DNA of 64,000 bases from assembly GCA_039105265.1 (NCBI GenBank), contig JAPFFF010000008.1, positions 3,720,001-3,784,000 on the forward strand. Reading direction: 5' to 3'. Made by a program: the position numbers and the translations under genes. Source of the stretch: Tritrichomonas musculus (taxonomy: Eukaryota > Parabasalia > Tritrichomonadida > Tritrichomonadidae). Positions 54,110 to 62,883 of this stretch are shown piece by piece; the stretch's first letter is position 1; the number at the start of each line of letters is the position of its first letter. The notes under the pieces were generated by a model, which made no database searches, was not told where the DNA came from, and was given only the letters and a program-made list of their open reading frames with translations.

Positions 54110-56830
54110 TCAAATATTTTTGATTCGACGATATAATTTATCAGCTTCATCTGGTAACTTTTCTTTTGCATCCAATATTAAACTTTTAATTTCAGAGCAA
54201 CTAAGTGAAATATTAAATTCACTTTGAGTTGTATTTATAAATTGATTAATTAAACAAATATAATCTTCCATTTGAGATTTATCATACTTATCGTATACGT
54301 TTTCTTTGTAAACTCTTTTTAAAAATAAGCAAATCTTATTAAATTTCTTAAATTTAAATACTTCTAAAAATCTTTTGTCGTTTCCATAATTCTTATATAA
54401 AACTGTGAATCCGTATGCAACAGATGAAAATACTTGTTCTACTTCATATTTTTGAGATAGATCATCCTTATTTATTGGCATCAATATTAAATCAATCAAC
54501 TTTTGAGCATAAGTATCTCTTTTGTCAATCTGAAATGCACTTCCAACACCTTCCATTATTAATCCTATTGCTCTGATAACTTTTGAGTAATAATCTCTTT
54601 GGTTATCAACATGAGGATCAGTAAATAATGAAAATAACAAATCTACACTTGTGCCAAGATATTCTCCACCTTCAACTCCAATAGTATTGAAGACTAAACC
54701 AATCAAATAAGCTGAATTACCAATTGTTATTGGGCTTTGCGATTTCAAACCAATATCAATTGATTTGAGAATTTCTGTGATATATTGATTTATTTTATTG
54801 GGAGCTATATTACAAATGGTACCAATAATCAAATATACTTCTTCTATATAATCCGATTTAAAATTAACAATATTAAACATAAGCTTGAATATTTTTTCAA
54901 TATAGTCAAAAGCTTCCGATTTGAGAAATAAAAGTAAAGATATGATAAGATCAAAAATACTAGATTGAAGTAATTTAACAGAAAGTATAATCAATTTAAA
55001 ACTATTTTCCAAATCAATTAATGATTGATTTAATAAACTTTTTGCAGATGATTTCAATTTTTCCATATTAGTCTGATAATCTGTTTCTAATTTTGAATCA
55101 TTTCCCATAGAATAACTGTTGTACCCACGACTATGCATGTTCTTTATCAATGATTCAAAATCACTTCCTACAATTGAATCAAAATATTTTGATAATATTT
55201 TGTAAGGCTTACCAACAAATTCGCTGTTAAAAAAATATTCGTTTGATAATGATGTCTGAAATACTTCCATGATTTTTTCAAAAGAGTTTAATTTCGATAA
55301 TTTGGATAAAGAGTAGCATAAATCTATCATCATTTCCATTATAATTTTAATTACTAGATCATCTTGTGAAGGAATTAGATCAATTACAACTTGAAATATT
55401 TTAAGCTTATAATCTTCCTTTGATACAGTATGCCTCTGTTTACGAATAAATTTATTCAGTAATAATAAAGCGTTTATTTGTACTCTTTTACTAGTACTAT
55501 AACAACTTTCAATAATAAATGGAAATTGAAGGTTTAAAGTAATAGTTAATTCTTTCGGATTGCCTTCTTGACAAATTACATTTAATGCAGAAATCGCACC
55601 AAGAATAGAAAACAGAGTTTGCTGCTCTTGGTTTCGGCAAGTATTGATAAACTCAATACAAGAAATAATTACCGGATTATCTGAGGTGTCTTTAGTTTTT
55701 ATGGCTGCTTTGACAAAACCAGATAATACTTGAATAAGATACTTATTCCAGTTAGGAAATTCATTTGGAACATAATTATCATTTGAAGGGTATATTAAGT
55801 CTAAAAGCATTTGAAGAAATGGTCTAACTAATTCTTTTGAAACTATCTTTGTAAAATGAAACTTCTCATAGTTATACTTGACGCCTTTTTCAAACTTGTA
55901 AACATAATTCCAAAAATCAATCGAAGTTGCTCTAAAATTTGATGAGAGTCCTTTAACTAAAAAATCAAAAACTCTATCCATGAAAACATTCGGAAAATCA
56001 AAATAATTTTCAAATATTTGAAGCATAATAAAATGAAACTTTCTGTAAAGTTCTATTTCAGCGTACGGGAATGCAATTCCTAAAGAATTTAAAACCAAAC
56101 TGATACTTTTTTCAAGATCATCTAAGAAAAAACGCGGTATTTTTACGAGCATCAAATATAAGCATTCAGCACATTCCAAATATTTTTCTTTGTCAAGTCC
56201 TGGATATGAGATTTGAAAAGTAAGAAAGTGGACGAGTTCAGGTAATCTAGCAAAACAACTTGGAATAGTCATTTTATCGTTAAAAAAAAGATTTGAATCA
56301 AAAATTTCTTTGAAAGTTGCAACAATTCCGGATTTGAAATAAGAATTATTTGAATTTAGATTTTCGATTAAAAATGGAATTAAATCACCCCACTCATCTT
56401 GCTCAATTGATAACAAAAAAGTAACACAAGATGCAGCCTCATTCCGAACAACATCATATTCTGATCCTAAACATTGAACAATAGAATATTTTGTGATTCT
56501 TCTAACTTCACTAAACTTTGGAGAGAACCAATCTTTTCTAACAGTTTTTATATCAGTCATAGAAGATGGTTTGAGTGCTCGTTTTAAAACTATAATAGCA
56601 CTGAAAATTATGACTTTTGTTGCATTTGGTTGTTGGATTGAGCTGGCACAGCATCCAAATAAATCGCATAATTCGTGTGATAACATGTATTCAATTTTCG
56701 AATGGCATTCTTTCATAAATTCCATACTCACAGGTGAGCAATCATTTGATAATTGAGGAAATAATCCATTTAAAATGTTTTGAAATTCTTCAGGGGTAGG
56801 GCATTTATAAGGAATAGGATTTTCACTCAT
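54110..56830 (-). CDS. Importin-beta-like HEAT-repeat protein
   Basis: 906 residues of helical repeats. The region around residues 115-170 (GSEYDVVRNEAASCVTFLLS, then EWGDLIPFLIENLNSNNSYF and ATFKEIFDS) matches importin-beta1 HEAT 3-4, with the VRN-x-A, W-x-LIP-x-L and later helices. Downstream HEAT pairs are regular (NSAYLIGLVFNTIGVEGGEY; QVFSSVAYGFTVLYKNYGND). Importin-beta carries cargo through nuclear pores with Ran. The N-terminal RanGTP-binding sequence is diverged, so another karyopherin is possible. Confidence 0.6.
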   Translation of the reverse strand: MSENPIPYKCPTPEEFQNILNGLFPQLSNDCSPVSMEFMKECHSKIEYMLSHELCDLFGCCASSIQQPNATKVIIFSAIIVLKRALKPSSMTDIKTVRKDWFSPKFSEVRRITKYSIVQCLGSEYDVVRNEAASCVTFLLSIEQDEWGDLIPFLIENLNSNNSYFKSGIVATFKEIFDSNLFFNDKMTIPSCFARLPELVHFLTFQISYPGLDKEKYLECAECLYLMLVKIPRFFLDDLEKSISLVLNSLGIAFPYAEIELYRKFHFIMLQIFENYFDFPNVFMDRVFDFLVKGLSSNFRATSIDFWNYVYKFEKGVKYNYEKFHFTKIVSKELVRPFLQMLLDLIYPSNDNYVPNEFPNWNKYLIQVLSGFVKAAIKTKDTSDNPVIISCIEFINTCRNQEQQTLFSILGAISALNVICQEGNPKELTITLNLQFPFIIESCYSTSKRVQINALLLLNKFIRKQRHTVSKEDYKLKIFQVVIDLIPSQDDLVIKIIMEMMIDLCYSLSKLSKLNSFEKIMEVFQTSLSNEYFFNSEFVGKPYKILSKYFDSIVGSDFESLIKNMHSRGYNSYSMGNDSKLETDYQTNMEKLKSSAKSLLNQSLIDLENSFKLIILSVKLLQSSIFDLIISLLLFLKSEAFDYIEKIFKLMFNIVNFKSDYIEEVYLIIGTICNIAPNKINQYITEILKSIDIGLKSQSPITIGNSAYLIGLVFNTIGVEGGEYLGTSVDLLFSLFTDPHVDNQRDYYSKVIRAIGLIMEGVGSAFQIDKRDTYAQKLIDLILMPINKDDLSQKYEVEQVFSSVAYGFTVLYKNYGNDKRFLEVFKFKKFNKICLFLKRVYKENVYDKYDKSQMEDYICLINQFINTTQSEFNISLSCSEIKSLILDAKEKLPDEADKLYRRIKNI

Positions 56831-57416
56831 ATAAAATAGTCAAATAAATGAGCTTTCCATGATCGTTTCCGAATAACGTGTTTTTTAAAGAAAAGGATGA
56901 ATGGATTGAATATTTAATTTACAGTTTATTTGGTTGTAATACAACAACTATATTAGCTCAATTCATAATTATTTATATGAAGAGATGCATAGCAAAAGTC
57001 TTCAGCAAATAATTATGTATTCTCGATTTCATATTTTAATTTTATTTTGTTATTCTTCTTTTTTAAAATTTCTTGCTTTATTGAAATAATCGTAAATAAA
57101 TCATTATAGCTAAGCTCCGGATTGCGTAACCAATAATTATTATTCTGGAATTGGTGATAAAAAAATGTTAATTTTATCATATATAAGGAAGAATATCCTC
57201 GGTTAAAGTCCATTTTAAAACAAAGTAATTAAAAAAAAAAAAATGACTGAAATAGTTCGTTATATGTTGAAGAATAAAATAAAAAAAAAAAACCGACAAG
57301 TAGAAGATTTTTATTCAATTATTCAAAAGATTTTCGTTCAAAATATAATAACGTTTTTTTTATTCATAAGAAATGGCCAAATTACTTTTTAATTTTTTTT
57401 TTTATTTAGAATATTT
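56831..57416. other. Divergent intergenic region
   Basis: 586 bp between divergent genes. A minus-strand 66-codon reading at 57013-57213 (MDFNRGYSSLYMIKLTFFYH ...) is open with a mixed composition and cannot be excluded as a tiny gene, but has no support. A runs lie near 57233-57242 and 57282-57290. Confidence 0.45.
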
Positions 57417-59552
57417 ATGCCTCCCAAAAAAGGTGGATCAGAAAGAGAAGCAGTTAAGGTTGCAGTTAGACTTCGTCCGATGTCATCAAATGAAAAGGCA
57501 TCAAATTTTCAGGAAATCATTTCAATAGATCAAAGTGAAGCAGCTGTTTTTATTAAAAATCCACAAGGACAAACTCTCAACTTTAAATTCGATTTTGCAT
57601 TTCCTGCCGGCATATCACAAGAAGAAGTTTATGATACCACTGCAGCTCCAATTGTTTCTGGAGTTCTTGAAGGCTTTAATGGAACTATATTTGCGTACGG
57701 TCAAACAGGAACAGGAAAAACATTTTCAATGGATGGGAAAGAAGGTGAACTTCGTGGAATCATGCCACGAGCTTTTGAACACATATTTGATTATATAAAC
57801 GCAAATTCAGATTCTCATCAATTTATGGTTACTGTAACATATGTTGAAATCTATAATGATGAACTTCGTGATTTGTTAACAAAAGAACAAAAAGAAACTC
57901 TAAAAATCCGTGAAGATCCTCAAAATGGTGTTCAGATTAAAGGCGTTTGCGTTCATAAAGTTCAATGCTTGGATGATCTTAATGCGCTTCTCAATTTTGG
58001 TAAGAAAAACCGAAAGGTTCGAAAAACTAATATGAATGCTGAAAGTTCTCGTTCGCACTCAATTTTATCACTTAATATAGAAACGCTTACTCAAATCGAA
58101 GGTGGAAATCATGTTCGTACAGCAAGACTTAATCTTGTTGACCTTGCTGGAAGTGAAAGAGTAGCTAAAACAGGCGCAGAAGGAATGGGTTTCAAAGAAG
58201 GCGTCAATATTAACTATGAATTGATGATTCTTGGTAATTGTATTGCTGCACTTACTCAAAAAAATGTCACTCACATTCCATATCGTGACTCTAAACTTAC
58301 AATGCTTTTAAGAGATTCTCTTGGTGGTAATGCTCGAACAATGATGATTGCAGCTATTGGTCCAGCTGATTACAATTTTATGGAATCCATGTCAACTCTT
58401 AGATATGCTGAAAGAGCGAAGAAAATTGAAAACAAACCAAAAGTCAATATGGATCCAAAAGATGCTTTATTACTCAAATATCAAGAAGAACTCGCTGAAT
58501 TACAAGCTCAATTAAACGCTGGAGGAGGAGGTGGCGGTGGCCAAGCTTTTGCGTCAGCAAATGGAGTCATTGGCCATGTTGGACCTCAAAAGTCAGATGA
58601 AGAAGTTATTAAAGAAATGGAAGAACAACTGGCAAAGCAAAGGCAGCAACTCGAAAGCGCATCTAAAATGGCAAAAGAAGAAAGAGAGCAACTCAAGAAA
58701 GAATTAAAACAACAACAGCAAAAAATTGAAGACGAAAAGGCAAAGAGATCGAAATACGAAAAAAGGCTTGAAGAACTGAAGAAATATGCTGTCATCGGAG
58801 ATTTAAAGAAGAAAACAGAACAAAATGAAGCTCAAATCGAAGAATACAAAGAAAAACTTAAGCAAAGAGAGAAAAAGGCTCTAGCTCTTCAAAAAGAAAT
58901 CGAAGAAAGACAAAAAAGAAGAGAAAACGTTATAGAAAAATGCGATAATATACAAGCCCAAGTTGAAAAAGTTAACGATCTATTCAAGAGAAACGTTGAA
59001 CAATATCAAAACTTGAAACTAAAATTACCTGAAGTACAAAAAACAATTCAAATTGATCGTGAAGCAATGGCTCAAAATGTTGATATGTATAATAAGCAAA
59101 TCGAACTTTATCAAAAAATTATTGACAACTTTATTCCAGAGAAAGAAGTTGAAGAAATTCGCCAAAGATTTGAATACAATGAAGCTAAAGGAGTTTGGCA
59201 TAAGAAAGATATAGATAAAAAGGCATTGGTTCAAAAAGTTACAAAATTGGAAAGACCTAAATCTGCTTATGGTGGAAATCATAATATTTCGGTTAAACGT
59301 GAAGAATTTCCGGAAATAGCATTGAATCCAATGCCAGTTCCATCACGAATGAAAAATGGCCCACAATCTGTTCCAATATCTTCAATAGATGATGCAATAA
59401 GTCAGGCTCTTTTGGATAACACAGCTGATTTTGAAATTAATTTGGTTGATTCAAATAATTGTCAGAATGAAAACGAAAATGAGAATGAAAACGAAAATGC
59501 AGAAATAAAGCCTGATTTTGAAGGAGAAGAAATAGAAGATGACTTTATATAA
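57417..59552 (+). CDS. Kinesin-2 (KIF3/FLA8/FLA10-like) motor
   Basis: 711 residues. N-terminal motor domain (about 12-345): KVAVRLRPM, FAYGQTGTGKTFSM (P-loop), NAESSRSHSIL (switch I), LNLVDLAGSERVAKTGAEG (switch II) and HIPYRDSKLTMLLRDSLGGN. The neck follows with AKKIENKPKVNMDPKDALL, typical of kinesin-2, then a Gly-rich hinge (GGGGGGG), a long coiled coil (about 400-570) and KGVWHKKDI, a conserved kinesin-2 post-stalk block. The tail ends in acidic NENENENE repeats. Kinesin-2 drives anterograde intraflagellar transport, consistent with a flagellate. The usual LALGNVI-type helix reads LMILGNCI. Confidence 0.92.
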   Translation: MPPKKGGSEREAVKVAVRLRPMSSNEKASNFQEIISIDQSEAAVFIKNPQGQTLNFKFDFAFPAGISQEEVYDTTAAPIVSGVLEGFNGTIFAYGQTGTGKTFSMDGKEGELRGIMPRAFEHIFDYINANSDSHQFMVTVTYVEIYNDELRDLLTKEQKETLKIREDPQNGVQIKGVCVHKVQCLDDLNALLNFGKKNRKVRKTNMNAESSRSHSILSLNIETLTQIEGGNHVRTARLNLVDLAGSERVAKTGAEGMGFKEGVNINYELMILGNCIAALTQKNVTHIPYRDSKLTMLLRDSLGGNARTMMIAAIGPADYNFMESMSTLRYAERAKKIENKPKVNMDPKDALLLKYQEELAELQAQLNAGGGGGGGQAFASANGVIGHVGPQKSDEEVIKEMEEQLAKQRQQLESASKMAKEEREQLKKELKQQQQKIEDEKAKRSKYEKRLEELKKYAVIGDLKKKTEQNEAQIEEYKEKLKQREKKALALQKEIEERQKRRENVIEKCDNIQAQVEKVNDLFKRNVEQYQNLKLKLPEVQKTIQIDREAMAQNVDMYNKQIELYQKIIDNFIPEKEVEEIRQRFEYNEAKGVWHKKDIDKKALVQKVTKLERPKSAYGGNHNISVKREEFPEIALNPMPVPSRMKNGPQSVPISSIDDAISQALLDNTADFEINLVDSNNCQNENENENENENAEIKPDFEGEEIEDDFI

Positions 59553-59740
59553 TCTTTTTATTGTTATGTAAATATTTGATCAATTACAAAAATAGATCTA
59601 AAAAGGAAACTTTTCTTTTATAAAAAAAAATTTCTTTTTTAATAATATTGATTTTTTGTATATATAATAAAGTTCTATCAAAAGAAAATATTTTGATATA
59701 TTTCCGCATAATTAAAAAATAAAAAATGAAAAGAAATCAG

Positions 59741-60955
59741 TTAAACCTTGCATAAAGGATCTACAAAAGCATGGTGGTATAATTGTGGGTCATGGTCATT
59801 CACCAAATTTCTAACTTTCCAAAATTTTATGCCAATATTCATTTCAGTCAAATTTTCTGGAGTGTCTAGTAATGTATCCATCAAAGGCTTCATTATGCAA
59901 CCATTTATTTGACTTGAATTTTTCGAAATAAATTGCCAATTCAAATGATATAGGTTTCCAACATGCTTTTTGATGTTTACATTATTGGGGTTGAATTGGA
60001 AATTCTCCATTATTTGAAAAAGCGAGTTTTTTCTTTCAAATAAAGCCTTAATTATATTTGATTTTTGAATTACTGGAAATAGTGATGAAATTATTTTTGC
60101 AAAAACACTGATCTGCTGAGTAGAAACTAAGGTACATCTACTTTTTGAGTAAAAAGTAGTGCAGCATGAATAAGCGGCATCTTTTAATCCTTTGATTTTA
60201 TTATAAAGTTTCACAACTGTTGTTACAAAGAAGCGAGGGATCATATCTGCACCATTAACAAATCCATAAATATCTTTTGTTAACTCAAAAGAATCTTTAT
60301 CCGTCAAAAACATTGATGGAGGTGGTGCATGCGCCATACAATATAACGGAGGACTTAGCAAAATGTTTTGAAGTTTCTTTTTAGCAATAACATGAAGAAC
60401 TTCAGCTATTCCTCCTCCTCGAGAATGACCAGTAATAATAACAGGGAGATGCGAATCAACGATATACTTATTATAATCATTCCAGATTTTCTGTCCTACT
60501 AACCCAAAGTTTTTATGAAACCATCCATCAACATCTATTCCTAATTCTAGACTTGTTTTTTCTGCACAATCAAAGTTTCCCATCCATTCTTCAAATGATT
60601 GAGTTCCGCGAATAACAATTATACGTGCTCCAGTAAGGTTAACTGTTTCATTACCATGCCAATCCCATATAAGTATTTTTGGCATGTATTCGTCAGCGTT
60701 TGCACTGACATTAAGAATAATTTTTCCATGATCAAAGTATTGTGGATTATTTATAAAAATGGAAAAATTATTATCATACGAAGCCATTTCTAATGAATCT
60801 GTGTAAATATCTTTAGAAAGGTTCATTGTCAAACTTGCAATTGTTGAAAATTTCGTAGGTTCTGTCATATCAATAGACTCAACGCGTAATTTCCTAAAAA
60901 ACAATATCCTTGTAAATAATCTTACAATTGTTGCAAAAGTCAGAAACTTTAGCAT
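59741..60955 (-). CDS. Class 3 lipase-like serine hydrolase, membrane-anchored
   Basis: 404 residues from the ATG at 60955; eleven codons upstream start only with TTG. A hydrophobic N terminus (MLKFLTFATIVRLFTRILFF) acts as a signal anchor. The alpha/beta-hydrolase core has IIVIRGTQSFEEWMGNFDC (the oxyanion/GT loop), VIITGHSRGGGIAEVLHV with the GxSxG nucleophile elbow, and GFVNGADMIPRFF carrying the acid Asp. The catalytic His may be in LYHHAF near the C terminus. It fits the class 3 lipase/diacylglycerol-lipase-like family; the natural substrate is unknown. Confidence 0.85.
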   Translation of the reverse strand: MLKFLTFATIVRLFTRILFFRKLRVESIDMTEPTKFSTIASLTMNLSKDIYTDSLEMASYDNNFSIFINNPQYFDHGKIILNVSANADEYMPKILIWDWHGNETVNLTGARIIVIRGTQSFEEWMGNFDCAEKTSLELGIDVDGWFHKNFGLVGQKIWNDYNKYIVDSHLPVIITGHSRGGGIAEVLHVIAKKKLQNILLSPPLYCMAHAPPPSMFLTDKDSFELTKDIYGFVNGADMIPRFFVTTVVKLYNKIKGLKDAAYSCCTTFYSKSRCTLVSTQQISVFAKIISSLFPVIQKSNIIKALFERKNSLFQIMENFQFNPNNVNIKKHVGNLYHLNWQFISKNSSQINGCIMKPLMDTLLDTPENLTEMNIGIKFWKVRNLVNDHDPQLYHHAFVDPLCKV

Positions 60956-61236
60956 AAGAATGAATAATATACAATTGATTAATTTCAAATAAAATTTTTT
61001 TTCAAAAAGTTAATGGAGATCGTTTATTTGATTGATCATACCTATTCAAATATATTTTCAAATTTTAAAAAAAAAGTTGCATCAAAAATGAGAAAGATTG
61101 ATATTTGTTTTATTTTCATGGTATTTAACAATTCAGTTTGTTTTTAGCATCACCTAAGAAAATTATAAACTTGGTGAAAGCTTATTGAGAAATATATATA
61201 ATATATCAATTTTTTTTTTTTTTTTTGATTAAAACC

Positions 61237-62739
61237 TCATCTACCCCAATTTCCTTGATCATCTCGATCTTCCATAAACTCTTCTTCTTCCTCTTCCTCT
61301 TCATATAATACATACTCACTTGATGTATAATCGTCATCAAAAATGAGATCGCTATGTGAACTAACTTCATTATCGATTAAATCTTTATCAAGAATGTCAC
61401 GTAAAATTTGATCGGATTGCTCTTTATAGTAGGGCTGCTTAGGAGGTTTGGCATATAGGTATTTTTTCTCCAAAATATTATTTTTTTCAGAGTAGCATTC
61501 ATCTACAAAATGAAACCATTGTGCTTGCGCTACAAAAGATCCATTATCTTTATCTATTATAATTCTAGATATCTCTAATAACTGTCCGAAGAAAGATGCA
61601 GGAATATTTTCTTGGTTAAAAAATATTTCTGGAATTTTTTGGAGGAATCCAGCATTTAGGATAAATCCAATGAAATTTTCTTCGTATTTTGCAATTTGAC
61701 AAAAATAAAAATAAAATGAATTATGGAGGAAAGAATTTGTCGGGTTGAATAAAAACTGCTCCCATAAAAAATTAGCAAGGTTAAAAGCCCAAGCGACCTT
61801 TTCAATTGGCCAATTACCACGCATAATATAATATGAAATAATTGATAATGATTCCTTCTGAACAGGCCCGAAAAAGTATTTGTCATTTTGTTTACTTTCA
61901 GTAAGAAGAGTTATATAACAATTCATAGTTTGATCAATAATCGCTAATAATCCCTCCAATTTTTCTTTTTTATCATCACTTGTAATTGTATCTTTTCCTA
62001 TGATAAAATTTATTGTTTTTAGAGCATTTAAGCAAAAAAAGTTGAGGCCAATGTTAACAAGGGATTCACATATTGATCTACTTTCCAATCCTTCAACAAT
62101 AGGAATTTGATTTTGAAATATTGTGAGAAGTTTTCGATGAAAAATTATAATTCGATTATAATTTGCTGAATAAGATGGTAATTTCAAAAGATTATCAATT
62201 AATGGTGGATATTCATACGGATTTATCCACTTAACAAACTTTGTTTCTTGGTTTAATATTGTAAAAAGCAGATCATCTAAAATTTTTGAAGTATTTAAAG
62301 TTAAAATTTGCTTCAAAAAGAGTGTTTGATCTTTAATTTGATTTAAAATTGTTCCATTACTAGAAGTTATTATAAAAATCAATATTTTTACTGCATTAAT
62401 AAAAAATACGTTAACTTCTTCTTGATTTATCATTCTTGAAATAATATGATTTATAATAATTTCATTTTTTGAAAGAAATTCTAAAAGAGAGATGGAAGGA
62501 AATAACAGTAATTCCATTGCAGTATTAACTATATTAGGTGGAGCTCCCGCTTTCTCGCCAATTGCAATTTCAATAATTTCTTTAATGTGATCAATCAAAA
62601 AATGTGTAATATATTCATTATTTTGCCGTGCAATTGTTGGACTTTTAGGTGTATTAAAAAAAATTTCTAAAGTAAGTGTCTTGTCGATTGCTTGTTGCCT
62701 AAGGCGATTGGCAATAGTAAATATTTGGTAAAAAGACAT
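61237..62739 (-). CDS. Armadillo-like helical protein, possibly SAPS/PP6-regulatory-like
   Basis: 500 residues from the ATG at 62739 (MSFYQIFTIANRLRQQ); the upstream 15 codons begin only with TTG. Nearly all helical repeats, with stretches such as IVNTAMELLLFPSISLLEFL and NSFLHNSFYFYFCQIAKYEE. The LHNSFYFYF-type block and the helical pattern are reminiscent of SIT4-associated (SAPS/PPP6R) proteins. The acidic tail (YEEEEEEEEFMEDRDDQGNW) also occurs in some of them. The match is loose and a lineage-specific ARM protein is equally possible. Confidence 0.4.
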   Translation of the reverse strand: MSFYQIFTIANRLRQQAIDKTLTLEIFFNTPKSPTIARQNNEYITHFLIDHIKEIIEIAIGEKAGAPPNIVNTAMELLLFPSISLLEFLSKNEIIINHIISRMINQEEVNVFFINAVKILIFIITSSNGTILNQIKDQTLFLKQILTLNTSKILDDLLFTILNQETKFVKWINPYEYPPLIDNLLKLPSYSANYNRIIIFHRKLLTIFQNQIPIVEGLESRSICESLVNIGLNFFCLNALKTINFIIGKDTITSDDKKEKLEGLLAIIDQTMNCYITLLTESKQNDKYFFGPVQKESLSIISYYIMRGNWPIEKVAWAFNLANFLWEQFLFNPTNSFLHNSFYFYFCQIAKYEENFIGFILNAGFLQKIPEIFFNQENIPASFFGQLLEISRIIIDKDNGSFVAQAQWFHFVDECYSEKNNILEKKYLYAKPPKQPYYKEQSDQILRDILDKDLIDNEVSSHSDLIFDDDYTSSEYVLYEEEEEEEEFMEDRDDQGNWGR

Positions 62740-62883
62740 TGATGATTTTATAATCTTAAAATTTCTAAATAAAATGCAAATCAAAAAATCCTTAATAGAA
62801 TTTTTGTGAAATTAATCAAAAAGTCAAGATTTTATTAACGTGCAGGAAGGCATACAATAGTGATTTTAATTTGATAAAGAATA
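62740..62883. promoter_or_regulatory. 144-bp bidirectional promoter region
   Basis: The spacer between divergent start codons contains TCAAAAAGTCAAGATTTTA (62816-62834) followed by TTAACG. The same 19-base word plus TTAACG occurs at 22375-22401. It belongs to the CAAAAAGT family of words seen before other genes here. Confidence 0.35.
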
